In this document: positions 35,539 to 45,895 of the stretch, piece by piece
Layout: every line of letters starts with the position of its first letter
How positions within the stretch are numbered: position 1 is the first letter of the stretch
Source: Diadema setosum
Lineage: Eukaryota; Echinodermata; Echinoidea; Diadematoida; Diadematidae
NCBI GenBank assembly: GCA_033980235.1
Contig: CM067070.1
Location: 25,530,699 to 25,594,698 of the forward strand
DNA length: 64,000 bases
Direction: 5' to 3'
Translations under genes and position numbers: made by a program
Notes under the pieces: model-generated
Databases searched by the model: none
Seen by the model: the letters and a program-made list of their open reading frames with translations, nothing else
What the model was told of the DNA's origin: nothing

Positions 35539-36052
35539 TTAACGCTTTATGTGCCACGTTCGCACGTCCGACTCAGTCGACGGCGTGCCAACTTCGCATA
35601 TTCTGCTCAAACGCATCAACCCGCCCAATCCGATCGATAAATCGCCAACTGCCGCGGTACAATGAAAGCGTTTCTCGCGCTTGCGTTTCTCTTACATATA
35701 GCTTGCATTTCATGTAGTGATTGAGAATCAAGAGGTGTTCTCTACTGGATTTAAGAGTAATTTCTAAGTTTCTGTCACTGTTTTGAGTGCAATAGTCATG
35801 CCTTTGCAGAAATAGCTACTGGTCATGTGAAAGAAAACAATCATATATTTCTCATATACGATAATACATCAAAGCAAAGCTTGGCATTTTCTCTACAACT
35901 TTACTCACTATTTGGTCCAGATCAACAGAAATCTAAAGAAGTTACATAGACTTGAAAAACCGAATAATTTTCTCAAAGCATGAAACCGTTAGTGTCTCAG
36001 AATAATGTTGCACAAAGGGAGTTTTCACCATGGCACATAAAGAGTGTTTTAA
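35539..36052. mobile_element. TTAA MITE, CTCTTTATGTGCCACG family (copy 2)
   Basis: TTAA at both ends. Shares GCTTTATGTGCCACGTTCGC and the ATGAAAGCGTTT segment with the copy at 30925. It lies in intron 3, just before the inverted large repeat. Confidence 0.8.
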
Positions 36053-36092
36053 CGTGTTATGACCGTTCCTGTATACGTTCTTAATCCGTAAT

Positions 36093-39044
36093 TAGGTGAT
36101 CCGAGTATCCTCTCGGATCACCTTCTGTATCTGTACGGATTCTTTATTAGGTGATCCGAGTATTTCTTCTTCTTTGTTTGTTTCTTTATTTCTCCCCAAA
36201 AGTTGTGCAGAGGTTAGCTCAGAAAGTCCTCTGCCTATCAATTTCAAAATTATACCATGTATGCATCATGTCCTAAAGACAACAAATCTAATGCATCATT
36301 GTGATCAGTTGACCGTGACGTCACTATGACGTCATTATATGAAAACACATTCTGAATCATATCTCATTAATGGAATGCAATTTTTCAATGAAATTTACGT
36401 CACATATATTTCAAGTTATGCGCATTCTACTCATATTCTCAAAATTCATCTCTACCCTTAAAACGTGCGCGTACGCGCGCGTTGAAATATTTGTATACTC
36501 CAATCGAGCTCAAAACTTTTTTGCACACGTTTCAGACCATTTGAAGCATTTTTTGAAAAATTGAAAAAATTGGACGGACGCGTACGCGCGCGCACATATG
36601 CGCACGCACAGCTCATATGTCATACAAATTTCCCGTTTTTTCAATCGGATCGGATGTCCGAAATGTCATGGAATATTTATACCAAGTTTCAAGTCAATCC
36701 GAGTCAACATGACGTCATACGGGCCCGTCAAAGTTGAAATTCCGCGCGCGCGTCAATGCCGATATACAGTTAAACTATGCCAAAAAACCGCCAATTTTCA
36801 ATCTGATTTTACTCGTCAGGATGGACCCCCATTTTCTTTACGTATTCTGAGAGCTCATGGGTTGTACATGTCATCTCATGGGTTGCCGACGCTGGTAAAA
36901 TGATTAAAAGGTATCAAATTTCACAATGAAATAAAAAAAACTAGAATCTGAAAATGACGTCATCAAATTTAAAGTTCACTCGAGCGTATCTCCCTTATCC
37001 TTTGCCGATTTACCCCCAGATTTCAGTATGTTGTAGCTTATTAAACGTACTTTCAAAGTTGTATAACAATATTTTAAGGGGATGATGGCATCACCTTGTA
37101 AAAATGGATTGAAAGTAATTTTGTCAAATTTGACCAGTTTACGTGTTATCTCTATGGGAGTGCAGTTTTTCTGGAAATGAAGACTCGACATGACTATCTT
37201 TATGGAGCACTAGCTCACTTACGCTTCGGTAAATTTCTTCTAGATTTTAATATGTTATAGCTGAGACTTGGGGCTATCGTGGATGTGCCCTTCATTTTTT
37301 CGTTCGATGTCGGGATCATGACCAAAAAAATTTGGTTGAAATTAAAGCTTATCTTCGATGTATTGGGATATTTCTTTCTCTCTGCAACTTTCTTTGCAAT
37401 TACTCAAGAAAAACAGCCCCTATCACCCCCATATTTCGTACATGTTTAGTTCATGTCACGAACATTGTTTCATAAAATAACAACTACTTGATCAGACACC
37501 ATCTTGGGTATGTAAATTAGGGTCATAGGTCATAAATGTTTCATTCTGTATCTTGGTGAATACATGTCTTATATTTCCCATATTTTGCACACGCAAAGAC
37601 CATGTTACAAGGATCATTTCACATAATAACCACTTTTTGCTCAGATGCCATCTTGTCTGTGCAAAGTGGGGTCAAATGTCATATGTACTTCTTTGTATAT
37701 CTACGGTATGACGTGTTATCTCTATGGGAGGGAATTTTTCTAGATGTGAAAATTGACATGATTGTCTTTATCGAGAACTAGCTCACTTACCCTTCGGTAA
37801 ATTTTTCTCAGATTTTAATATGTTGTAGCTAAGACTTTGCACTATTGTGTGTAACCCTTCGTTTTTTCACACAATGTCAGGATCACGTTAAAAAAACTTG
37901 GTTGAAATTAAAGCTTATCTTCGAGTATTGAGATATTTCTTCCTTTCTGCAACTTTCTTTGCAATAACTCAAGAAAAACAGCCCCTATCACCCCCATATT
38001 TTGCACATGTTTAGTTCATGTCAAGCACATTATTTCATAAAATAACAACTACTTGATCGGACACCATCTTGGGTATGTAAATTAGGGTCAAAGGTCATAA
38101 ATGTTTCATCCTGTATCTTTGTGAATACATGTCCTATCTTTCCCATATTTTCCACACGCAAAGGCTATCTTACACGCATCATTTCACAAAATAATCACAT
38201 TTTGCTCAGATGCCATCTTGTCTGTGCAAATTGGGGTCAAAGATCATCAGTACTTCTTTCTGTATCTTCGTTATGACGTGTTATCTCTATGGGAGGGAAT
38301 ATTTCTAAATGTGAAAATTGACATGATTGTCTTCATCGAGCACTAGCTCACTTACCCTTCGGTGAATTTCGCCCAGATTTTAATATGTTGTAGCTTAGAC
38401 TTTGCGCTATCGCTTTAAAGCCCTTCGTTTCTTCCATATGGTGTCGGGATCACGTCAAAAAACTTGGTTGAAATTAAAGCTTATCTTCGATGTATTGAGA
38501 TATTTCTTTCTTTCTGCAACTTTCTTTGCAATAACTCAAGAAAAACAGCCCCATCACCCCCATATTTTGCACATGTTTGGTTCATGTCACGTACATTATT
38601 TCATAAAATGACAACTACTTGATCGGACACCATCTTGGGTATGTAAATTAGGGTTAAAGGTCATAAATGTTGCATCCTGTAGCTTGGTGAATACCTGTCC
38701 TATCTTTCCCATATTTTGCACACTTATAGACGATGTCGGAACAATCATTTCACAAAATAACCACTTTTTCCTCAGATGCCATCTTGGGAGTGTAAAGGTG
38801 GGTCAAAGGTCATATGTATTTGTTGCTGTATCTTCGTTATTCAGTGTATACAGAATTTGGTACCAAAGATGGCAGATATGACTCCCTTTTGTAAATGAGA
38901 ATCCAAACATCACACGGCCAATGTCTCTAAACACAGATGAAACTTGTATGGTCATGCCTATTGCGATCAGGACTCGAATCATTGATTAAAAAAAAAAATC
39001 GGATCACCTTAATTTGTCAGTGATGACAAATTACAATCTCTAGT
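36093..39044 (-). repeat. Large noncoding repeat unit, inverted copy
   Basis: The reverse complement of the 18.5-22.9 kb unit. It starts AGGTGATCCGAGTATCCTCT and ends CTGACAAATTACAATCTC-like. The internal ~550-bp sub-repeat (CTTTGCAATAACTCAAGAAA, then CACCCCCATATTTTGCAC) is present three times (about 37390, 37950, 38510) against two in the + oriented units. It fills most of intron 3 of the receptor gene. Confidence 0.85.
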
Positions 39045-39143
39045 TCTTTTTTGGTCTCTCTTTGTATGTAAAATGACGATCACAGAGACTCTTGACCTTG
39101 AGCTGGATCTGCTATAAGGCCATCATTACACACAGGTATCAAC

Positions 39144-39162
39144 ACACACGCACACACACACG

Positions 39163-39238
<76 letters not shown>
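39144..39238. repeat. (CA)n(TA)n microsatellite
   Basis: A CA-rich run merging into a pure TA run, about 120 bp upstream of the transmembrane exon. Confidence 0.9.
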
Positions 39239-39243
<5 letters not shown>

Positions 39244-39358
39244 CGCACACACGCACCTTTCCTGTCTGTCTGTCTGTCTGTTTCTATCATAATGGTATGA
39301 TGCCTGGCAATTGTAAATGTTGACAATATATCCCGTTTTCGTGTCAATTTCTTCTCAG

Positions 39359-39466
39359 ATGGATTGGCAGTACTCATAGGATTCATCAGTGCTGTCGTAT
39401 TCACGTTGCTGTTCTTGGCAGTCTACCGCTTGTTTATTCACAAAAGATGCGATCCCATTGTCCATG
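39359..39466 (+). CDS. Exon 4 of the V-set receptor gene: transmembrane segment
   Basis: The 108-bp exon starts after a good acceptor (CAATTTCTTCTCAG) in phase 1. It encodes residues 188-223. GLAVLIGFISAVVFTLLFLA forms a single uncharged membrane helix, followed by a basic stop-transfer RLFIHKRC, so the N-terminus is outside. The phase that fits the next exon requires the donor G|GCAAGT at 39467, a GC donor rather than GT. A GT four bases further (39471) would give phase 2 and break the frame. The intron is about 1.5 kb. The junction with exon 3 makes Tyr188 (T+AT). Confidence 0.8.
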
Positions 39467-39472
39467 GCAAGT
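39467..39472 (+). promoter_or_regulatory. Predicted GC-type splice donor (GCAAGT)
   Basis: GCAAGT matches the strong extended consensus seen at GC-AG introns. It is the only donor nearby that keeps phase 1 into exon 5. Confidence 0.6.
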
Positions 39473-40734
39473 GTCATTCATTAGGCATTCTATAATATGT
39501 TATTGCAGTTGCTGCAAGTAGTGCAAAGCGCACACCTCGTACACGTAGGTCTATACGAAGGAACATTAGATGAATATTAGTGGTAAAGAATAATTTGGTG
39601 AGTACCAACATTATTTGATAAGGCATAAGAGTTGCAAAATATTAAATGACGACTGTAACTTGTGTTGAGAAATAAGAACAGATATGGTCAAATCTACCAC
39701 AATTTTATCAATCTCTCGATGTTTTGATAATTTGTATGTTGAGCTGCTACTTTCTTTATCCGTTTTTCTGCTTCTCTGTTCTTATTGTATTAAAAATTTC
39801 TCTCCTTCATATGTATGTATATAGTGTACTAGTAACATGATTCCTGTAACCAGAATAGCTGATAAACTAGCAGTCATTGCGTTTATAAGGATGTCCTGAT
39901 CGACTGTGCACTGCTATCAAAATATCATGTTACACTTGAGGACGGAAAAGATTTCGAATATAACATTTTCACAACAAAATAAAACGTGCGAGGCAGTACC
40001 TCAACGGGAATCTACGTAAAGGATAAATTAGGGTATTTTGTGATTTCTGATAGGAAATTAACTTACTGTTGTTTTTTTTTTCTAAATTCACGAGAGTACA
40101 ACTAAGTTAATCAAAATAATGACACTTCATACTGCGACTCCAAATAAAATACAGTAAAGGTCATTTCAGCACGTATAATTGAAGTTACGATTAACAATGT
40201 GAATGCTAGATCTTACATTCCTTTTTGATATTGTTATCATTATCATTATTTCACAACACGGCACAAATCATGAACTCAAGGCAAGACTGGAGACAAACAA
40301 TACGTCGACAAAACTAATGGTGTTTGCGGTGAAGACAACCAACATTGCCAATTTGATAAAGAAGTCAAAATCGGACGTTTGACTGTATTGTCTCAGGTTT
40401 TAACCCGACTCGGCCTGCTTCAAAATAATGGTAAATATCAAGTTTACGGCAATAAAAGCATTACTGAATACGCCAAGTGGGAAAGTGTCACAATTAATTG
40501 TAGAAATTGTTTAGATCGTTAAAACATGTCTCACTTGACAATATTGCAAGGAATATGTATCCCATACATTTGAACATTGCTCAAAAGAAATAATCTTGGT
40601 AAAGCAGTTTATCAACCACCTTAGTAGTTTCCAAATGAGACGAAATGCACGCCACATGAAAAGAAAGATTGCATTTCCAGCGTGCAAGTCCTAAAGATTT
40701 GCGCGTGTCAGTAAAACGGGGGGGGGGGGGGGGT

Positions 40735-40924
40735 AGCATGCCTGTACAGTGACGGGGCATTAAACTGCACATATACTTTAATATGAGACCATCCTGAAGT
40801 AAATAATTTTCACACAACAATAGATATAAAATGTACTCTTAAATGATTCCCACAAGGATTGGAACAATCATCCCCCAGCATTCATTCTGATTCCCACTGA
40901 TCAGTAACTAGCCATCCCCTTTAA
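40735..40924. mobile_element. TTAA MITE, right half only (GGGGATGGCTAGTAACTGATC family)
   Basis: Matches the right half of the full element at 57480-57844 (GACGGGGCATTAA, ATATGAGACC, CCACAAGGATTGGAACAATC, GCCATCCCCTTTAA). The left half is missing. It ends 41 bp before exon 5, so it supplies sequence in the branch-point region of that intron. Confidence 0.8.
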
Positions 40925-40965
40925 AAAAGAAAATTTTCACGCCCTCCCCCATGCTTCTCCTATAG

Positions 40966-41174
40966 GGGAGACATCAAGGAATGGAGGTAAAGCTGGAGAC
41001 AAAACAACTGCAGTCGATGGAAATGGGACTGACTCCTGTCAAGACAGCCAACAGCGTCAGGCTGATGTCGACATCGAAATGATCTCTGAGTATAAAGTAC
41101 AACGATATGCTGATCTTTCCGTTGAAGAAAAGTACATTTCGATACCAGCAACACAGTCTCATGACTGTGCTTGA
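40966..41174 (+). CDS. Exon 5 of the V-set receptor gene: ITAM-like cytoplasmic tail and stop
   Basis: Acceptor CTTCTCCTATAG (40954-40965), then 209 bp in phase 1 to TGA at 41172-41174. It encodes residues 224-292. A polar, Gly/Asp/Gln-rich linker leads to EYKVQRYADLSVEEKYISIP near the C-terminus. Tyr271 (YADL) and Tyr280 (YISI) form two YxxL/I motifs separated by five residues, one short of the canonical ITAM spacing of 6-8. Tyr266 (YKVQ) precedes them. Such motifs recruit SH2 proteins after phosphorylation, or can act as YxxPhi endocytosis signals; YADL also occurs in vertebrate inhibitory receptors such as SIRP-alpha. The signalling sense is inference. AATAAA at 41245-41250 is a possible polyadenylation signal. 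Confidence 0.85.
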
Positions 41175-41230
41175 TCTAGCTTACAGGTAAATGTTTGCAA
41201 AGGTTAGCGTAGAAGACACGTTTCAATAGG

Positions 41231-41287
41231 ATCGATTGACCCCGAATAAACAAGCCGTTTTTAGAATGGCTCTCTCTCTCTCTCTCT

Positions 41288-41330
<43 letters not shown>

Positions 41331-41572
41331 GAGTTTGTTTGCAAAAACCGATAAGTCAATATTTGCCAAATTGAGATATTTGCGATTAAAGGTCAAGAAA
41401 AATAAAGAGAATAATAAGAAAATTGTTGCTTCTTTTGACCATAACTTCAAAAATATACCTTTATATGTAGTGACCAATATATCATTCAAAAGGTATTATT
41501 TTGTACTTTATGACAGAGATCGTACTTCAAAATCTTCAAAAATGGACTTATCGGTTTTTTGCAAACAAACCC

Positions 41573-41614
<42 letters not shown>

Positions 41615-41685
41615 CATATAGTTACATATATATTATATATAACTCATTGTTTACTCGGCTTGTTTACCCGGGGTCAATCATTCCT
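41231..41685. mobile_element. TIR element with ends GATTGACCCCG..., containing TA tracts and a nested MITE
   Basis: Outer TIRs GATTGACCCCGAATAAACAA (41232 on) and, reverse-complemented, GATTGACCCCGGGTAAACAA (ending about 41683). Between them are two TA microsatellites (41291-41327, 41576-41610). An inner element (41327-41576) has TIRs GAAGAGTTTGTTTGCAAAAA / GAAGGGTTTGTTTGCAAAAA. The inner element sits exactly between TA runs, as if inserted into a TA tract. Confidence 0.65.
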
Positions 41686-41696
41686 AACGAAACGTT

Positions 41697-41744
41697 AGTT
41701 AGGGCGATGGCATTCCATGCCAAAGACCCGGCGGAGACTAATTT
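41697..41744 (+). pseudogene. Partial tRNA-like copy
   Basis: GGCATTCCATGCCAAAGACC then CGGCGGAGAC matches the anticodon arm and acceptor of the 42032 tRNA-like sequence, with the T loop deleted. Confidence 0.5.
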
Positions 41745-42031
41745 TTCAACTCTTGCACTTTCCGAAAAGGAGGAACAGTGAGAGGAATGATAATGTCAAA
41801 GCTACGCACTGATTTCTCCTTTCCTTCGAATATCTCACAATATGCAAAATTAACTCAGAAGCCAAAAAGCTTTTGTAGCATTCATTTCTTTCGCAAAACA
41901 TTATCCCAATTCGCCGTAACGTGAGTCTCATTTGAAGATCCAGCTCTCTGCCAAGAAGGAACATGCGTATAAGGGGTTGAAGGGTTAGTCCGTCAGGAAA
42001 TTGAGTTTGGGACTGCCTGAGCCGCTATGAC

Positions 42032-42106
42032 GTCTACGTGAACGGCGAGTGGTTGAAAACGTTGGCGTTCCATGCCAAAAATCCGGGTTCGAATCCCGGC
42101 GGAGAC
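42032..42106 (+). tRNA. tRNA-like sequence, anticodon TCC (Gly-type); possible SINE head
   Basis: Acceptor GTCTACG/CGGAGAC pairs at six of seven positions. The anticodon stem TTGGC/GCCAA is perfect around loop GTTCCAT (anticodon TCC). The T arm CCGGG-TTCGAAT-CCCGG is perfect and gives a consensus B box. The D arm is poor. No intron. A partial copy 335 bp upstream and flanking TA tracts favour a tRNA-derived repeat over a working gene. Confidence 0.5.
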
Positions 42107-42136
42107 GTACGATTTTTCTTTCCTGTCTTATAACCC

Positions 42137-42138
<2 letters not shown>

Positions 42139-42226
<88 letters not shown>
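42139..42226. repeat. (TA)n(TG)n microsatellite
   Basis: A pure TA run followed by a TG run. Confidence 0.9.
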
Positions 42227-42875
42227 CGTTTATATCAACCTGTAATAGTAATAATGTTTGAGTTTGTTTGTATTTTTGTGTTGGAGTATTAGTGGCTGAT
42301 TGCATATAGTGAGCTATTTTATTGTTTGTCTTTTGTTTTGATGTTCATGATGCTTTTATCGGTACATAAAGTGAGCAGGGCGCCTTGGTAGAACAGTTAA
42401 CCAACTGGAAGGGCTACCCTGCTAAAAGGAGTATTGAAATGAATAGATCAAATGAATAATCAATCACACAATTTTATTTACACGGTTATATTCATTATTA
42501 GTGAAGAAGTGTAAGTATACATTCACATTAGTTTGTTACAAGTCAATGGCAAATAAAGTGAAGATGTTATTATGTAGCCTCGTACACTCATTTCTAAATT
42601 TCATTACTGCTGCATAACTTACTGGGGTAGAGTATGCAGAAGTTGTTTAATTCTATGATACTTTTTTTTTACAACTTAGCGTATAGACCCTTTTACGTTG
42701 TGAAGTAGGCCTACACCATCCTTTTTTTTTTTCGTGCTGTCACTCTAGTTGCATGTAACGCTTTACTGCATGAGAGTTGTTTCACATTTTCCATTCTCTG
42801 TATATAAGCTCGGCAAGCCTCCTGCAATGTCATGTATTACTTGTCTGTTGGATCCAATTGTCTCTGTATTTTTAT

Positions 42876-43500
42876 GCCTCCACCACGAAGTGCATGGTGC
42901 CGGATTCATTATGTTTTCGGGTTGTCCGTCCGTCCGTCCGTCCTTATCAATTTTGTGGACAGCGTAACTAAAAAACTGTTTTAGGTATCCTAAATGAAAC
43001 TTTGCATGTATACTTATGAGTATTATGCATACAGGGTTGTTCTTGACAATTGGTGTTTACTGTATACCCAGTGGAAATTCTCTGTGGAAGTTTTTTTGTT
43101 TTGTTTTGCCAACAGGTCAAGGGTAAGTGAAAATGATTTATTCAGAGTGCTAAAATTTTACTATTGCATAACTGAATTTGCAGTTGTTATGCATCCGCCA
43201 CGAGGCAGAGGCATTACGTTTTCGGGTTGTCCATTCTTCCGTCAGTCCGTCCTTCCGTCTGTCCGTAAGGAATTCGTGGACAGCGTAACAAAAAAAAAAA
43301 AAAAAAAATAGGTGTCCTAATCAGACTTGGTATGTGTAAACATGAGTGGACGAAGTTGTGCCTATCAACTTTTGAGTGCACATGATCAAGGTCAAATGTC
43401 AATGGTCAAGGTCAAGTGATCAAAATTTTACTCTTTTCTTCATATTTATGCTATGCACATCAGCATAGGTATTTTCTTAAAAGTTGGTGCACACATGTAT
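42876..43500 (+). repeat. Dispersed repeat, two tandem partial copies (TTTTCGGGTTGTCCGTCCGT unit)
   Basis: Two units about 320 bp apart share TGCNTCC/CCACGA, TTTTCGGGTTGTCC plus a (TCCG)n run, and GTGGACAGCGTAAC followed by a CTAA step and ACTTNGNATG. The second unit continues into CAAGGTCAA-rich sequence (43386-43412). A common type of dispersed repeat in marine invertebrates; noncoding here. Confidence 0.65.
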
Positions 43501-44275
43501 TACCCGAGACTTACTGTGTTAATTTATTATTAACACACAGTACAAAATAATAGTAACATACATTCAACAATTATCATCATTTTCATCAGTTATACAATCC
43601 ATCTGTGATATATAATTACATCGGCTACATCTTAATTTGCATGCAGAAGAATTGCCAAGAATAAGCACAAAGCTTGACTGTTTGGCAACCAATAACGTTG
43701 TTGTATTGCTTATACGGTTTGCTGTACATTGTGTGAAGGCAATGATGAAAAATATTTTGTTAACTATTCATGTGTATGTATGCATAATTAAATACATGTA
43801 CATGTGTGTACATGTATGTGCATGCATACATAATCATTGTATATTGTGCGACCATAGGTGCCCATTCTCATAATTGTCTTTCATCTCTTGTCTTCCACGT
43901 GATTCCCCTCCTTACAACATCTGATGCCTGCCATCTCATTTGAATATTAATGCTAAAGGGTTGTTTATTGATAATGTAAACGCTTTTCAAACAGTTTTCG
44001 ATCGTATTTTTAATAAAGCAAAGCTTCAACAAAATTGACTGTACCGTGTCGTTTGAACAAGTATGCGAGATTTGGCATCACACGTATTTACTATTGATTT
44101 ATCATGAAGCGAAAAACATCGAAAAAGAAAATAGAAAGGAAACATGTAAAGCACGTAGCCCCCTGAACAGACAAAGTATATTGACGACAAAAGAACTCCT
44201 GATTGGCAATGTTAACCATTACCTCTACGTACAGAAGTATAGATCATGTAGATAGGGCAAAAGTACAGTGTACTC
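43501..44275. other. Gap without recognisable genes
   Basis: AT-rich with short TACATG-type alternating sequence (about 43765-43835). I see no element ends or exon signals I trust. Confidence 0.5.
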
Positions 44276-44662
44276 TAGCCTTTTGTCAAGGTCCACTCGC
44301 TGTATGGTGAAAAGAGCACAGCTGAGTGGGGTTGCGCGAGGGCCTTTTGAGATCTGCTTCGCATCCTCTTGTTAGCCCTTTGAATTACCGACTTTTGCTC
44401 CCCGATTTCGGGAGCAAAAGTCGACCAATCAGCGTGTCTGTCTGCTCGAACCCGATTTGAATGGAGCGAATGCACGCCGCAGACCTCACAGAACTCTACA
44501 CACAGAGTGTTCTGTGGCAGACCTCTGCGAGTGGTCAGTGATGCATGCGAACATAATAAGTAATAATATGTGAAGCAGATCTCAAAAGGCCCTCGCGCTG
44601 GCGCGCTCGGCTGGGCTAGCTTCGCTCGCCCATTACAGCTAGAGGGCCTTGACAAAAGGCTA
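44276..44662. mobile_element. 387-bp Mutator-like non-autonomous element, 9-bp TSD AGTGTACTC
   Basis: Ends TAGCCTTTTGTCAAGG and CCTTGACAAAAGGCTA. AGTGTACTC is duplicated exactly at 44267-44275 and 44663-44671. Subterminal inverted segments (GCGCGAGGGCCTTTTGAGAT against ATCTCAAAAGGCCCTCGCGC) extend the arms. A central hairpin CGACTTTTGCTCCC / GGGAGCAAAAGTCG lies at 44389-44424. A 9-bp TSD is the hallmark of Mutator-like (MULE) elements. Same terminal motif as 62258-62728. Confidence 0.85.
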
Positions 44663-44700
44663 AGTGTACTCCCACTATCACGAACGCGGTTAATACTAAA

Positions 44701-44701
<1 letters not shown>

Positions 44702-44750
<49 letters not shown>
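44702..44750. repeat. (TA)n microsatellite
   Basis: TA dinucleotides, followed by TACATG/CATGTA alternating sequence to 44774. Confidence 0.9.
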
Positions 44751-44751
<1 letters not shown>

Positions 44752-45169
44752 CACATGTACATGTATACATACACGTGATGTACTATTCAACGTGCCGCAT
44801 GGTCCCACATGTCATGTGATTATCTTCGGGAGAAGTAAAGTACCTATAAAGGCAGTTGGGCAATGTATACCATGCCGCGTTACCTTCTGGCAACTCCTGC
44901 CAAATGGCATTGGTTCGTCCTTTCCTTTGGAGTACGTTTGCAACGACTAGAGGGGGAACTTGACGTATGGGCAACATGAGTTCCCCATGTTCCGCCAGCA
45001 CAGGCTCGTAGCGCTCTAGAGAAGATACTCCAGCGACGTCGCAAGACACTGACAGTCACAAGGTGAGAAGACGGCAGGTGCCGGATAGAAGCTAGTTGTA
45101 AATCTCGCAGAAGGCAGAAAGGAAAAAAGAAGAAAAGAAATAAAAAGGAAGACTCAAGCTCTTCGACTG

Positions 45170-45720
45170 ACAAGCTGGAACGTTCGAACCATGAGTCCTG
45201 GACTTACTGACTTACTGAGAACATCAAACAGATTAATGATTCCCGCAAGAATACAACCATTATACCCAAGGAGACTAAATATCGACATTGGTTGACATTG
45301 ACAGTGGTTCCATCAAGCAATACTGTCAAGGAGGCCAAGTACACCTTCTTTTGGAAGGGCTGGCTGTCACAGGACGACCCAAGACAGCACGGGAGTGGGC
45401 TTTCCCGTGAAGAATTAGGCAACTTTCACCATCGAACCATCAACAGATGGAACAGAGATGATAATACATACTCTGTGCTTGTCTACCACGAATGGGTTTC
45501 GTCAGCATCCTCAGCATTTATGCACCTACACTCTGCTCCATCCCAGAGACCAAGGAGAGGTTCCATGAAGAATTGGATGAGATGATACCCAGGATCTCCA
45601 TCACTGAAAGGCTCTACTTTCTAGGAGATTTGAACGCTAGAGTGGGAGCCATTGTCAACATCTGACCATCCTGTCTCGGCCACCAAGGCACGGGGAAGAT
45701 GAATGAAGATTAACTGTGCT
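45170..45720 (+). pseudogene. LINE endonuclease relic
   Basis: The + strand in broken frames reads SWNVRTMSPGLTDLL (EEP start), AKYTFFWKGW, HGSGLSREELGNF, then in another frame SVYAPTLCSIPETKE-type sequence and RLYFLGDLNARVG, the GDxN catalytic motif. These match the endonuclease of LINE polyproteins. Several stops and frameshifts; no RT follows. A 5' relic of an otherwise lost element. Confidence 0.7.
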
Positions 45721-45895
45721 GTTGGTCTAAATGTTATGAAATTTCGATATTTCGACAGAAAACCGCCGATCTCGAGGACTTCGTTATAAAGGGAGTGCAT
45801 TGTATAACAATCAACTTTATAAAATGGGTTCAAGAATGTAGCCAATAGGAAGCGCTGAAATGAGACACACCTCCTTCCTTTACTTCAGTACTATT

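Noticed and set aside
41236..41781. A 181-residue ORF after the receptor gene
   Set aside because: Mostly TA-repeat translation (YIYIYI) joined to MITE and tRNA-like sequence.
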